Assembly: GCA_049840595.1 (NCBI GenBank)
Contig: JASGKO010000041.1
Coordinates: 124,001 to 188,000, forward strand
Length of the DNA stretch: 64,000 bases
Reading direction: 5' to 3'
Source of the DNA: JASGKO01 sp049840595
GTDB lineage: Bacteria > Verrucomicrobiota > Verrucomicrobiia > Chthoniobacterales > Chthoniobacteraceae
Numbering within the stretch: position 1 is the first letter of the stretch; every line of letters starts with the position of its first letter. Below the pieces are notes generated by a model that was not told where the DNA came from, did no database searches, and saw only the letters and a list, made by a program, of their open reading frames with translations. Positions 10,115 through 18,720 of this stretch are shown piece by piece. The translations under genes and the position numbers were made by a program.

Positions 10115-11236
10115 ATGAGTTCCATCGAGCATTCCGATCCCATCAACGCGCAAATCCTCGCCGTCTCCGAAGACAAAATCCAGGGGTTCGTGCGGGACCC
10201 GTTCGTGGAAATCGCCCAGCGCTCGGGGGTGGATTTCGAGACGGTGTGCGCGCGGATTCGCCTGATGCTGGAAGCGGGGACGATTCGCCGGGTGCGGCAG
10301 ACGCTGGTGGCAACCAATCTCGCCGAGGGCGCGCTGGTCGCCTGGCAGGTGCCGGAGGAGAAGCTGAATACGGCGTTCGATTTCATGTTCAAGGAAGATC
10401 CGTTCTCGGGTCACGTGGTGATCCGCTCGACGGATGCCGCCACCGCAGGCTCGCAGTATCGCCTGTGGACGACGCTCAAGGTGCCCTCGGGCTGCTCGCT
10501 CACCGCGCATTGCGAATTGCTGGCGCATCTGGTGGGGGCGGAGCATTTCCGGATCATGCCGGCGAAGGGCATCTTCGCGCTCGGCGTGGGGCATGTGCGC
10601 CGCAAGACGATCGAGCTGGGCGATAAATCCGAGGCTCCGGCGGAAATGCTGAAAACCGGCGTGGTGGAGCTGAGCGATCTCGAATGGACGGTGCTGCTGG
10701 CGCTGAAGCGCGAATTTTTGCCCGAGGAAATCGGCGCGAATCCCTGGGCGCGGCGCGCGGAAGAAGCGGGCGTGGAGCTGGAGACATTTTTCGCGGTGGC
10801 GGAATCGCTGCAGGCTCGCAAGGTGATCGGGCGTTTCTCGACCTTTCTGGAGCATGTGAAGCCCAGCGCGGGCGGGCAGCGGGTGACCCGTTTCAATGCG
10901 CTCTTCCACTGGGCGGTGCCGGCGGGGCGCGAGATCGAGGCGGGCAGCCAGGTGGGTCGTCACGACATCATGACCCACTGCTATTGGCGCGAGGGCGGGG
11001 CGGAATTTCACAACGTGAACATCATGGGCGTCGTCCACGGCACCGATAAGGAGCGCGTGCTGGCGCACAAGGCGGCGATCGACGCGCATCTGGCCAGTTG
11101 CGGGATGCCGGTCTCTTATACGAACGTCTTCTGGGGCGGCCGCAGCGAGATCAAGCCCTCGGAAATTTCGCCGGTGATTTACCGGGAATGGACCGCGAAA
11201 TACGAAGGATTGGGGATCCAGACCGGGGCGGTTTAA
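10115..11236 (+). CDS. Two-module Lrp/AsnC-type protein, AhbA/AhbB (siroheme decarboxylase)-like
   Basis: A protein of about 373 residues contains two similar halves, each a winged-helix part (DFETVCARIRLMLEAGTIRR; VELETFFAVAESLQARKVIG) followed by an AsnC-like alpha/beta part. The second half has HDIMTHCYWRE and NIMGVVHGTDKE, which match the layout of AhbB/NirDLGH proteins, where a similar 'SHCYxR ... MxHG' pattern surrounds the siroheme site. Ahb proteins usually act as two separate chains; here both modules are in one. Whether it decarboxylates siroheme or is a regulator cannot be read; no haem genes lie nearby. The ATG at 10115 is chosen; a GTG at 10100 overlapping the cca stop (GTGA) is possible. 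Confidence 0.6.
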   Translation: MSSIEHSDPINAQILAVSEDKIQGFVRDPFVEIAQRSGVDFETVCARIRLMLEAGTIRRVRQTLVATNLAEGALVAWQVPEEKLNTAFDFMFKEDPFSGHVVIRSTDAATAGSQYRLWTTLKVPSGCSLTAHCELLAHLVGAEHFRIMPAKGIFALGVGHVRRKTIELGDKSEAPAEMLKTGVVELSDLEWTVLLALKREFLPEEIGANPWARRAEEAGVELETFFAVAESLQARKVIGRFSTFLEHVKPSAGGQRVTRFNALFHWAVPAGREIEAGSQVGRHDIMTHCYWREGGAEFHNVNIMGVVHGTDKERVLAHKAAIDAHLASCGMPVSYTNVFWGGRSEIKPSEISPVIYREWTAKYEGLGIQTGAV

Positions 11237-11312
11237 GCGGGAATTTCATCCCCGTCGGCGATTTGCGACGATTGTGATTGAAATCTTTATCAAGACTCCC
11301 CATCTTGACGCC

Positions 11313-11666
11313 ATGGCTTTTGTTCCCCCCCACAGCCGACTTCGGCGAGTGACACGGCGCAGCTTCAACCAGTGCCGCGCTTTGCTCGCTTCGAGCGTGT
11401 TTGCCGGGCTGGTTTTGCTGAGTTGCAGCATTTCCCGCGGCACGACGCCGGATTCCGCGAAGCCAACTTCCACCGAGGTCAAACCGCGACTGACGATCGG
11501 CACTTTCGCCGGTAGTGACGCCACTTCCTCCACCTCCGCGATCGGCAATCTGCAGGAAAATATGACGCTGAAGAAAGCGGCGCTGGTGGAAGTTCCCGAG
11601 CCTTCAAGTGCGATGTTGCTGGCCTTCGTCGGCTTGCTGGCGCTGCGCCGGCCCCGGCACGGGTAA
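11313..11666 (+). CDS. Mini PEP-CTERM protein of unknown function
   Basis: A 117-residue protein has an N-terminal export segment (about residues 18-36, LLASSVFAGLVLLSCSIS), a low-complexity Ser/Thr-rich middle, and a C-terminal sorting signal: VPEPSS, a hydrophobic stretch MLLAFVGLLAL, then RRPRHG. This is the classical PEP-CTERM layout, recognised by an exosortase/archaeosortase-type enzyme and linked to exopolysaccharide-bound surface proteins. I chose the ATG at 11313 because it directly precedes the export segment; an upstream start at 11274 is possible. There is almost no mature domain, so it may be a sorting-signal carrier or a remnant. No exosortase gene occurs in the window. Confidence 0.65.
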   Translation: MAFVPPHSRLRRVTRRSFNQCRALLASSVFAGLVLLSCSISRGTTPDSAKPTSTEVKPRLTIGTFAGSDATSSTSAIGNLQENMTLKKAALVEVPEPSSAMLLAFVGLLALRRPRHG

Positions 11667-11809
11667 GCGCACCCAGAGGATTTGCCACGACGGAAACGGA
11701 GGGAGTGGCGGGCGAACCAGGCCCCCTTTGTGCGTAACTGCAGTCCCCCCAAGGCGCAATAAAGCGGCGAGCGTTGCGGATTGATTTCCCGGATCACCTC
11801 AAAACGAAA

Positions 11810-11832
11810 GAACCGGGCGCGTGGCCCGGTTC
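11810..11832 (-). terminator. Terminator of ilvB
   Basis: A 9-bp stem GAACCGGGC / GCCCGGTTC with a 5-base loop lies 54 bp beyond the ilvB stop. On the minus strand it is followed by CTTTCGTTTT. Confidence 0.7.
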
Positions 11833-11885
11833 CAGAAATGAAGTCGCTTTGCAGCGATGCGCCCCTTTGAGCGCCAGCATGCGGC

Positions 11886-13736
11886 TTACAGGCCGTCGCG
11901 GGCTTCCAGCGTGTGGTTGCCCTCGTAGATGACTTCCTTGTAGGTGCCGCCGGCAGGAATCATCGGGAGCACGTGCTCGGTGTAGGGCACGATGATGTCG
12001 AGGACATACGGCTCATCCGAATCGAGCATGCGCTGGAGCGCGGCGCGGAGGTCTTTCTTGTGCATCACGCGCTCGGCCTTCACGGCGAAGCCCTCGCACA
12101 TCTTCACGTAATCGGGATAGATGCCGGTCGGGTCCACGAGGCTGCCCTCGTAGATTTTCTTCGGGTTGCCGAGGAAGGTGTGGCCGCGGTTGCTCTGGAA
12201 GAAGCGGTCCTCCCACTGCATCACCATGCCGAGATACTGGTTGTTCAGGATGATCGTCTTGACCGCGATGTTTTCCACATGCGCGGTGGCGAGTTCCTGC
12301 ACGTTCATGATGAACGAGCCGTCACCGTCGATATCGATCACCTGCTTGTTGGGGAAGGCCATCTTGGCGCCCATCGCCGCCGGGAAGCCGAAGCCCATCG
12401 AGCCGAGACCAGCCGAGGTGAGGAAGGTGCGCGGGTGCTTGAAATCGTAGAACTGCCCGGCCCACATCTGGTGCTGGCCCACGCCGGTGGTGATGATCGC
12501 CTCGCCCTGCGTCATCTCGCAGAGGAGCTTGATCGCATACTGGGGCTGGATGACATCCGCCGTGTCCTTGAAGGTGAACGGGAATTCCTCGCGCCAGGCG
12601 TTGATCTTCGCCAGCCACTCGGGGTAGCGGTTGAAGTTCGTCTTCACGCGCTTGAAGCCGCGCTTCTCGAGCATCTTGTTGAGGCGGGAAAGCGCGTTCT
12701 TGATATCCGAGAGGATGGGGAGGCGCACCACCTTGTTCTTGTTAATCTCGGAGTTGTCGATGTCGATGTGAACGATCGTCCCGTGCTCGGCGAATTTCTC
12801 GATCTTGCCGGTCACGCGATCATCAAACCGCACGCCGATCGCGAGGAGCAGGTCGGCCTCGTTCACCGCGTTGTTCGCATACACGGTACCGTGCATGCCG
12901 AGCCACTTGAGCGAGAGCGGATGCGTCTCGGGGAAGCAGCCGATGCCCATGATCGTGGTCGCCACCGGAATCTGGGTGCGCTCGACAAATTCCATCAACT
13001 CCGCCGAAGCCTCGCCGGAAATGATGCCACCGCCGCAGTAGATCATCGGGTTCTTGTGCGAGTCGATGAGGCCGATCACTTCGTTGAGCAGCAGCTCGTC
13101 GGCTTCCTTCACCGGATCGTAGCCGCGCAGGTTGATTTCGCTCGGGAAAACGGGGTGGGTCTTGGCGACCTGGATATTCTTCGGGATGTCGATGAGCACC
13201 GGGCCCGGACGACCGGTCTGCGCGATGTGGAAGGCTTCCTTCACAATTCGCGGGATGTCGTTCACATCCATCACGAGATAGTTGTGCTTCACCACCGGGA
13301 GCGTCATGCCGAAGACGTCCGTCTCCTGAAACGCGCCCTTGCCGATCATGTGCTGCGGCACCTGGCCGGTGATCGCAACCAGCGGGATGGAATCGAGGAA
13401 AGCGTCGGCGATGCCGGTGACCAGATTGGTCGCGCCGGGGCCGGAGGTGGCCATGCACACGCCCGCCTTGCCGGTGGCGCGGGCATACCCTTCCGCCGCA
13501 AACACGCCGCCCTGTTCATGGCGCGGGAGGATGGTGCGGATTTTCTTGGACTTGGTGAGCGACTGGTGGATCACCATGCTCGCGCCGCCCGGGTAGGCAA
13601 AGATCGTATCCACGCCCTCGCGCTCGAGGCAGGCGACAAGGATGTCCGCTCCGGTCATGACCGAGCCGCGCTCAGGCGTGGCTTTGGCGCGGCTTTTCGC
13701 AGTGGATTTGGAGCGTGACGTGGCTTTGCTTTTCAT
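11886..13736 (-). CDS. ilvB: Acetolactate synthase large (catalytic) subunit
   Basis: This ThDP enzyme condenses two pyruvates (or pyruvate and 2-oxobutyrate) as the first common step of branched-chain amino acid synthesis. Visible are the catalytic glutamate motif RHEQGGVFAAEGYAR, the ATSGPGATNLVTGIADA block, the FAD-linked middle domain and the ThDP-binding GDGSFIMNVQELATA. The start MKSKATSRSK (ATG complement 13734-13736) gives 616 residues with a basic Ser/Lys/Arg-rich extension of about 25 residues before the conserved MTGADILV. No regulatory subunit gene (ilvN) follows; the downstream side ends in a terminator, so it is probably encoded elsewhere. No leader peptide or T-box is visible upstream. 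Confidence 0.93.
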   Translation of the reverse strand: MKSKATSRSKSTAKSRAKATPERGSVMTGADILVACLEREGVDTIFAYPGGASMVIHQSLTKSKKIRTILPRHEQGGVFAAEGYARATGKAGVCMATSGPGATNLVTGIADAFLDSIPLVAITGQVPQHMIGKGAFQETDVFGMTLPVVKHNYLVMDVNDIPRIVKEAFHIAQTGRPGPVLIDIPKNIQVAKTHPVFPSEINLRGYDPVKEADELLLNEVIGLIDSHKNPMIYCGGGIISGEASAELMEFVERTQIPVATTIMGIGCFPETHPLSLKWLGMHGTVYANNAVNEADLLLAIGVRFDDRVTGKIEKFAEHGTIVHIDIDNSEINKNKVVRLPILSDIKNALSRLNKMLEKRGFKRVKTNFNRYPEWLAKINAWREEFPFTFKDTADVIQPQYAIKLLCEMTQGEAIITTGVGQHQMWAGQFYDFKHPRTFLTSAGLGSMGFGFPAAMGAKMAFPNKQVIDIDGDGSFIMNVQELATAHVENIAVKTIILNNQYLGMVMQWEDRFFQSNRGHTFLGNPKKIYEGSLVDPTGIYPDYVKMCEGFAVKAERVMHKKDLRAALQRMLDSDEPYVLDIIVPYTEHVLPMIPAGGTYKEVIYEGNHTLEARDGL

Positions 13737-13896
13737 AAACGGGGTTGCCACTATAAGCGGAGGTGATGGGTATTTGCAAGGAGTTTGGCGGGAGCTTTCA
13801 GGGAACTGACTTCTCACTTATCAATCGGCCAATTTAGTAACGAGCGGAAATGTGAGTCGAAAAGCGGACTCTTTTCGGACCCTATCGAGCAAGCTA

Positions 13897-14112
13897 TTAC
13901 TCAAATTCAACTGCGGATAGGCGCGGATGCGCCGATACCCAGTCGATCGGCTTGGTCTGAGGCGGCCCCGGTTGCGTCACTTTACTGACGTCGGCTTGCA
14001 AGACCTTCAAATCCCGTACCGCCGCTTTCACATCGGGATCGCTCTCGAAGCGCTTGAGCAAAGCTACGACCGCGCTCAAAAGCGATGCATTCTTGCAATC
14101 AATGCCGGCCAA
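13897..14112 (-). CDS. Small hypothetical protein, possibly coupled to the membrane protein gene
   Basis: A 71-residue ORF (LLSAVVALLKRFESDPDVKAAVRDLKVLQADVSKV) starts 14 bp inside the end of the upstream membrane-protein gene, as in translational coupling. The sequence is amphipathic helix followed by a Pro-rich part, and I recognise no family. It is weakly supported, since it rests on length and overlap alone. The region between its stop and ilvB (13737-13896) shows nothing. Confidence 0.35.
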   Translation of the reverse strand: MAGIDCKNASLLSAVVALLKRFESDPDVKAAVRDLKVLQADVSKVTQPGPPQTKPIDWVSAHPRLSAVEFE

Positions 14113-14719
14113 AGCGGCTCCATAAAATATAACCAGTGACGATCAGGAGGACCAACGTTCGAAGAACCGCCCAAGACGAGCGGGGATAGAGGGAGAAGCT
14201 CGGCGGTCGTCCCCGCTCACACCAAGTGCGAAAAAGCACAAACCCAGCTCCCCCCAGACCCACCAGATAGCTGGCTCCGTGGGCAAACCAAACCGCCATG
14301 AAAAAGTCGTGCTTTGCTGGCGGAATGACTGCAGCCAAAACAGCGGGCATCGAGATCACGCCCCAACGAGCCAGCCAATAGCCACCCCCACCTGCCGCCA
14401 GCGCTGAAAGTGCCATCGCTCCCAAAAGTTTGGCCAAAGGACACATCAGCCGGGTAGCGGAAAGAGGCGGCTGACTGCCCGCATGAGCAAGCTGGGCGAG
14501 AAGAACGCCGAAAACCGTTCCAAGACCAGCGGTCGCCGCCGTTCCCCAGCAGAGGGCAACCAAGGTCGGACTGGTTACCGGGAACAAGGGCGGATGAGCC
14601 ACCGTGAAATACTCCAGGCAAAGCCGCGCCGTCACCTGATCGTGAAGAACACCGTAAATGATCGCGGCACCCGCGCAAAGCAAGATGATCCTAAATCGGT
14701 TCACGGGCAAATTGTTCAT
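14099..14719 (-). CDS. Integral membrane protein of unknown function
   Basis: A 206-residue protein has about five hydrophobic segments: FRIILLCAGAAIIYGVLHDQ near the start, TLVALCWGTAATAGLGTVFGVLLA, LLGAMALSALAAGGGGYWL, ASYLVGLGGAGFVLF and LRTLVLLIVTGYILW near the end. The histidines and aspartates around HDQ and KHDFF could be functional, but I recognise no family. It is transcribed alone or with the small overlapping ORF downstream. Confidence 0.6.
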   Translation of the reverse strand: MNNLPVNRFRIILLCAGAAIIYGVLHDQVTARLCLEYFTVAHPPLFPVTSPTLVALCWGTAATAGLGTVFGVLLAQLAHAGSQPPLSATRLMCPLAKLLGAMALSALAAGGGGYWLARWGVISMPAVLAAVIPPAKHDFFMAVWFAHGASYLVGLGGAGFVLFRTWCERGRPPSFSLYPRSSWAVLRTLVLLIVTGYILWSRFGRH

Positions 14720-14770
14720 TCACCAGCAACCGCGTTCAAACTAAATCCCGCACGCAACCCGATACCTCGA

Positions 14771-15604
14771 CTACAGCCGCCCCAGCAACTCGCTTTTCTT
14801 GGCCGCAAACTCCTCGTCGGTCAGGATGCCGCGGGCCTTCAGGTTGCCCAGTTGTTCGATGAGGTTAAAAATATCGCTGCCCGGGGCGGCGGTTGACGCG
14901 GCAGCCGGAGTGGTCGCGACCGGGGCGGCGTAACTGGTCACGGGAGCCATCGTCGGGGCCGGGGACACCGGTTGCCCGTTGCAGGAAATCACCGGCAGGC
15001 TTGAGAGCAACACCGTTCCATACTGGCTGGAGAAAATGATCGAGCCCCCGCTGCCCTGCTGCTGCGAGAAACCGCCGATCTGGTGATCCTGCGTATCGTA
15101 AACCCACACCTCGCCCCCGGTTTCCACCGCGAGACGCCGGGCATTGCCGAAATACGCGTAGCGCACATTGTTTTGGGCGCCCGTGGCGTTGGGCTGGCCG
15201 AGATCGGTCGGCCACCAGGTCGCGCGCGGATCGGGGACGAACAGACTGTTCGACCCCATCGGTGCCCCATGGTGTTGCTGCTGGTAGCCGCTCCCGCTCT
15301 GGCTTTGCGATTGAAAACTGCCCGTTTGCAACAAGCCCGGCTGAGCCGCGAGCACGTTGGAAAGGTCGTAGCACAGGCTGTCCACGCGACCTTTCAGGTA
15401 ATTGTTGAACATGTCGCCCAGCATGATCATCCCGCCCCGCATCCACTGGCCATAGCCACCGAATTCGTAGTGGCTGAACTGGGCCTGCGAGCCATTGCCA
15501 TTGAGCAGGGCGAATAGCATATGGGTCACGGCATCGGCACTGAATCCATGACGTTGAGCCAGATCGTTGACGATCCGTTGACCTTCGGGAGTGAGTTGTT
15601 GCAT
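14771..15604 (-). CDS. SHOCT-domain protein
   Basis: A 277-residue protein without an obvious signal peptide. The last 35 residues (DIFNLIEQLGNLKARGILTD then EEFAAKKSELLGRL) are a clear SHOCT domain, a short C-terminal oligomerisation module. The N-terminal 90 residues resemble a small helical domain (QRIVNDLAQRHGFSADAVTHM), the middle is Gln/Ser-rich (QSQSQSGSGYQQQHH) and a region around VRYAYFGNARRLAVETGGEVWVYD looks like a beta sandwich. In other bacteria SHOCT is attached to varied domains and does not by itself reveal function. It precedes the pectin operon on the same strand but is separated by 122 bp. Confidence 0.7.
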   Translation of the reverse strand: MQQLTPEGQRIVNDLAQRHGFSADAVTHMLFALLNGNGSQAQFSHYEFGGYGQWMRGGMIMLGDMFNNYLKGRVDSLCYDLSNVLAAQPGLLQTGSFQSQSQSGSGYQQQHHGAPMGSNSLFVPDPRATWWPTDLGQPNATGAQNNVRYAYFGNARRLAVETGGEVWVYDTQDHQIGGFSQQQGSGGSIIFSSQYGTVLLSSLPVISCNGQPVSPAPTMAPVTSYAAPVATTPAAASTAAPGSDIFNLIEQLGNLKARGILTDEEFAAKKSELLGRL

Positions 15605-15726
15605 AGGTTTAGCGCAAGTGGGTAATCACTGTGGGGTAACCAGTGGTTTGATCAAGTTACACTCCTGCGACGTTTGCCCAAGCGGGGTGGGACTAACTCA
15701 CATTCCCGACCAGATGCAATCGATAT

Positions 15727-17022
15727 CTATTGCGTCGAAGGCGCAGCGACCGCCGCTCCGTTCACCAGCACGTTCGTAAGTTTGACGGTGCCAACCCCTT
15801 TTGCCACGAGATCCGGTTTCTTGAGCTGGACGTCGAAATTTTCGAGCACGATGTCGCCGAAGGTGGTTTGGCCGGGGTTCGGGCGGATGATGCCGAAGCT
15901 GCCGTATTTTCCTTTGATCCCGGAGAGCGTGATATTCCGCACCGTGGACTTGGGCGGTTGCTGGCCCTTGAGGTCGTAGTATTGCTTCCAGGGCTGGATA
16001 TCGACGATCGGTCCCGCCCCATCGAGGGTGAGGTTGCGGTAGTGAATGTCCTCGTAATCCTGCGGAGTATCGCCACGGAGCTTGAGACAGGCGACGCGGA
16101 TCGAGCCGGTGACTTTACAATTCTCCACCACCACATCGCGCACGGTGGTCGCTTCGCTGCCGAGCGTCACCACGCCATTGCCGCGCTCGAAGGTGCAATC
16201 GCTCACGCGGATGTGTTCGACCGGCGGGCTGGCCTTGTCCGCCAGCGCATCGGGGCCTTTGGAGCCTTTGAGGCAGATGCAGTCGTCATTCACCCGATAG
16301 GTGCAGCCGTGGATCGACACGTTCTGGCAACTGTCCACATCGGTGCCGTCGGTGCTCGGGCACTTCAAATTATCCGGCACCTCGAAGCGCGCGTTTTTCA
16401 CCTCCACGTCGTGGCAATGGTAGAGGTGCAGATTCCAGTATTGCGAATCCTTGAAGGTGATGCCGTCAATCACCACGTTCCTGGAATTTTCAATCAGCGC
16501 GAGCCGGGCGCGGGGCAGGTCCAGGTTTTTGAACGCCTTATTCGCTTCGTGCGCTTTCAAGAACTGATCCCAGACCGGCTTGCCATCGCCATCGAGCGTC
16601 CCCTCACCCGTGATCTGCAGGCCGTCGCAGCCATCGGCATTGATCAGCGCGGGATTGAAATGATCCTCGAAATGCCCCTCGATCCGCGTGCGCTGGGCGG
16701 GGAAGTTTTTCAGGTCGGTGGAGCACTTCAGCACCGCATCCTTTTCGAGCTTGAGATGCACGCCGGGCTTCAGAAAAAGCGCGCCGGAAACGAAGACGCC
16801 CCTGGGAATGACGAGCGTACCACCGCCCTTGGAGGCGAGCTGGTCGATTGCGGATTGGATGGGCCCGGTATTCAAGGTGACCCCATCGCCAACCGCGCCG
16901 GAGTCGGTGATGGAGACGCGAGCGGACGTTGGGGTCTGTGCATATGCGCTTGCGCAAGAGATGACGAGCGAGACGATGGCAGCCAGGCTGCGCATGGAAA
17001 GACTGCGGGATATTTTCGTCAT
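15727..17022 (-). CDS. Secreted glycoside hydrolase family 28 (polygalacturonase/rhamnogalacturonase-like)
   Basis: This is the last gene of the pectin operon. A signal peptide ends near SAYAQ, followed by the GDGVTLNTGPIQSAIDQL opening of right-handed beta-helix pectinases. GH28 catalytic signatures are present: CPSTDGTDVDSC (the NTDG block, here STDG), NDDCICLKG (paired Asp), GNGVVTLGSE and CLKLRG near the end. The family hydrolyses galacturonic acid linkages; the exact substrate (homogalacturonan, rhamnogalacturonan or xylogalacturonan) cannot be read. The start at 17022 leaves 13 bp after the GH43 stop; a longer start at 17055 would overlap that gene. Confidence 0.85.
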   Translation of the reverse strand: MTKISRSLSMRSLAAIVSLVISCASAYAQTPTSARVSITDSGAVGDGVTLNTGPIQSAIDQLASKGGGTLVIPRGVFVSGALFLKPGVHLKLEKDAVLKCSTDLKNFPAQRTRIEGHFEDHFNPALINADGCDGLQITGEGTLDGDGKPVWDQFLKAHEANKAFKNLDLPRARLALIENSRNVVIDGITFKDSQYWNLHLYHCHDVEVKNARFEVPDNLKCPSTDGTDVDSCQNVSIHGCTYRVNDDCICLKGSKGPDALADKASPPVEHIRVSDCTFERGNGVVTLGSEATTVRDVVVENCKVTGSIRVACLKLRGDTPQDYEDIHYRNLTLDGAGPIVDIQPWKQYYDLKGQQPPKSTVRNITLSGIKGKYGSFGIIRPNPGQTTFGDIVLENFDVQLKKPDLVAKGVGTVKLTNVLVNGAAVAAPSTQ

Positions 17023-17035
17023 GGAAGATTGATGT

Positions 17036-17944
17036 CTATTTTGGGGTTCCAACATCCGGTGGCATCATTTGCATGGGCTTGATCGTGCCGTCGGCATTGT
17101 AGAAAAGCGGCTGCACGCACACCCGCCGTTCCCAGGTGCTGGGACCGGCCACGTGATAGAAGAGATACCACTGGTCCTTATATTCGGTGATCGAGCCGTG
17201 GATATTGCCCGAGTGGTTGTCGAGAATCGGGCCTTTGAAATCGAACGGCCCGAGCGGGCTTTTCGCCATGCTATAGACCATCACGTTCGCCTGGCTGCCT
17301 TTCGTATTCGGGCGGGTGGGATAGCTGGCGTAGTAGATGCCGTTGCGTTTGTGGACCCAGATGCCTTCGTAGTAATTCGGCATGTTTAACCTCTGGATCG
17401 GGCCGTCGCGCGTGACCATATCCGCCTTGAGCTTGACCACTCCGAGCTGCCGCCCGCCGCCGATGTAAAGGTAGGCCTGCCCATCGTCATCGACGAAAAT
17501 ATTCGGATCGATCATATAACGAATCCCGGCCTCCATCTTCTTCACCAGTGGCTGCCCGAGCGCGTCCTTGAACGGGCCGGTGGGCGAATCGGAGACGGCC
17601 ACCCCAATCTGACCACCGGCGGGAAAGTAGAAATAGTATTTCCCGTTGCGCTCCATGCAATCGGGAGCCCAGGCCTCTTCCTTGGCCCAGGAAATATCCT
17701 GCAGGCTGAAGGCCACCCCGTGGTCGGTCCACTTCGTGAGATCGTCGGAGGAGAAGACGTGCCAGTCCACCATCTGCTTCCAGTTCCGCGCGCCGGCGGC
17801 ATCGTGCGAGGGATAGAGATAGAGCTTCCCCTCGAAAACGCGCGCCGTCGGGTCGGCATAGAAATCGGGCAGGATCGGCTTTTGCGCCCGCAACGAAAGC
17901 AGGCCGGAGATCAGGATGAGGACGAGCGGGAATAGCTTTTTCAT
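17036..17944 (-). CDS. Secreted glycoside hydrolase family 43 (arabinosidase/xylosidase-like)
   Basis: A signal peptide (LFPLVLILISGLLSLRAQ) precedes a five-bladed propeller sequence. GH43 landmarks are DFYADPTARVFEGKLYLYPS (catalytic base Asp), YMIDPNIFVDDDG (pKa-modulating Asp) and YYEGIWVHKRNGIYY (general acid Glu). The length of 302 residues fits a single-domain member. In rhamnogalacturonan loci such enzymes usually trim arabinan or arabinogalactan side chains; the activity here is inferred from context. It lies 8 bp after the SGNH gene stop and 13 bp before the GH28 start, so it is clearly in the same operon. Confidence 0.85.
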   Translation of the reverse strand: MKKLFPLVLILISGLLSLRAQKPILPDFYADPTARVFEGKLYLYPSHDAAGARNWKQMVDWHVFSSDDLTKWTDHGVAFSLQDISWAKEEAWAPDCMERNGKYYFYFPAGGQIGVAVSDSPTGPFKDALGQPLVKKMEAGIRYMIDPNIFVDDDGQAYLYIGGGRQLGVVKLKADMVTRDGPIQRLNMPNYYEGIWVHKRNGIYYASYPTRPNTKGSQANVMVYSMAKSPLGPFDFKGPILDNHSGNIHGSITEYKDQWYLFYHVAGPSTWERRVCVQPLFYNADGTIKPMQMMPPDVGTPK

Positions 17945-17952
17945 GTCGTTGA

Positions 17953-18720
17953 TTAGTTTCCCTTTGCCGCGGTGCGGGCCTTTTCCAACAAGGCTTTAAT
18001 ATCCGGCCAGGTGATGGCGAGACTGGCTTCGGGAATCGGGTGCAAGCCCTCGGGCAGCCATTTCTCAAACTTCGCCTCGTCCTGCTGCTGGAGCTTTAAC
18101 CAGAGGGGATAGTTATCCACCAGCGGCAGGCCGTTTTCGTGCGCATAGGTGCGATAGACGTCGTAGTAGCCGGCAAGCTGCGGGCGATCGCTCGCATACT
18201 TTTTGTGCGAGGGCTCATTGGGTGAATCCCAGGCGGTGTTCATCGTCTGCAGCACGAGGTCCACCTGCGGATTTTGCGCGCGCAAGGCTTTCACCATGAC
18301 GTCGAGGTTCGCCTCCGATTTTTCGGTGGTGATTTTGTGTTTCGCGTTCGCGTCGTTGACGGAAAACTCGAGAAAGACAAGGTCGGGCGTTTTGGAAAGG
18401 ACCTGCTTTTGCAAATTCGCCACGCCCCACACGGACGTTTCACCGGACTTGGCCGCATTGACGAAAGTCACCAAGCCGGGGAACTGCTGATCGAAGTAGC
18501 TCTGGAGCGCCTTGGGCCATTCCGAGACGGCGGTGAGGCTGGTCCCGTAAACGAGGACGGTCTGCTTTTTTCCCGCCGCGAGGTTTTTAAAAACCGTGAC
18601 GGGCAGCGGTTCGGCTGGGGAGGCCGGGGCCGCGTGCAGGCGCCACCCGCCTCCGGTAAAGACAAACGCCAGCAGTAGAATGAGGAGAGGGTAGAGGGCC
18701 TTGGGGTGCCGCTTTTTCAT
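17953..18720 (-). CDS. Secreted SGNH/GDSL-type esterase
   Basis: A signal peptide (ALYPLLILLLAFVFTGGG) is followed by SGNH blocks: VYGTSLTAVSEWP with the nucleophile Ser, NAAKSGETS with the oxyanion Gly, LEFSVNDAN with the Asn, and LPEGLHPIPEA with the catalytic His. Its position among pectinases suggests deacetylation of pectin or rhamnogalacturonan, like the CE12 enzyme at the head of the operon, to which it is only distantly similar. Its start overlaps the upstream esterase stop by ATGA, so the two esterases are translationally coupled. Confidence 0.8.
   Translation of the reverse strand: MKKRHPKALYPLLILLLAFVFTGGGWRLHAAPASPAEPLPVTVFKNLAAGKKQTVLVYGTSLTAVSEWPKALQSYFDQQFPGLVTFVNAAKSGETSVWGVANLQKQVLSKTPDLVFLEFSVNDANAKHKITTEKSEANLDVMVKALRAQNPQVDLVLQTMNTAWDSPNEPSHKKYASDRPQLAGYYDVYRTYAHENGLPLVDNYPLWLKLQQQDEAKFEKWLPEGLHPIPEASLAITWPDIKALLEKARTAAKGN

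Noticed and set aside
11246..11797. 183-codon minus-strand ORF
   Set aside because: It covers the mini PEP-CTERM gene on the opposite strand, which has a signal segment and sorting motif; the minus frame has neither.
11913..13718. 601-codon open frame antisense to ilvB, and similar long antisense frames (for example 1674-3452, 15730-17082, 37402-38463, 30982-32373)
   Set aside because: These arise because GC-rich third positions remove stop codons on the other strand. The products are rich in His, Arg and Asp with no recognisable domains, while the sense frame is a clear family member.
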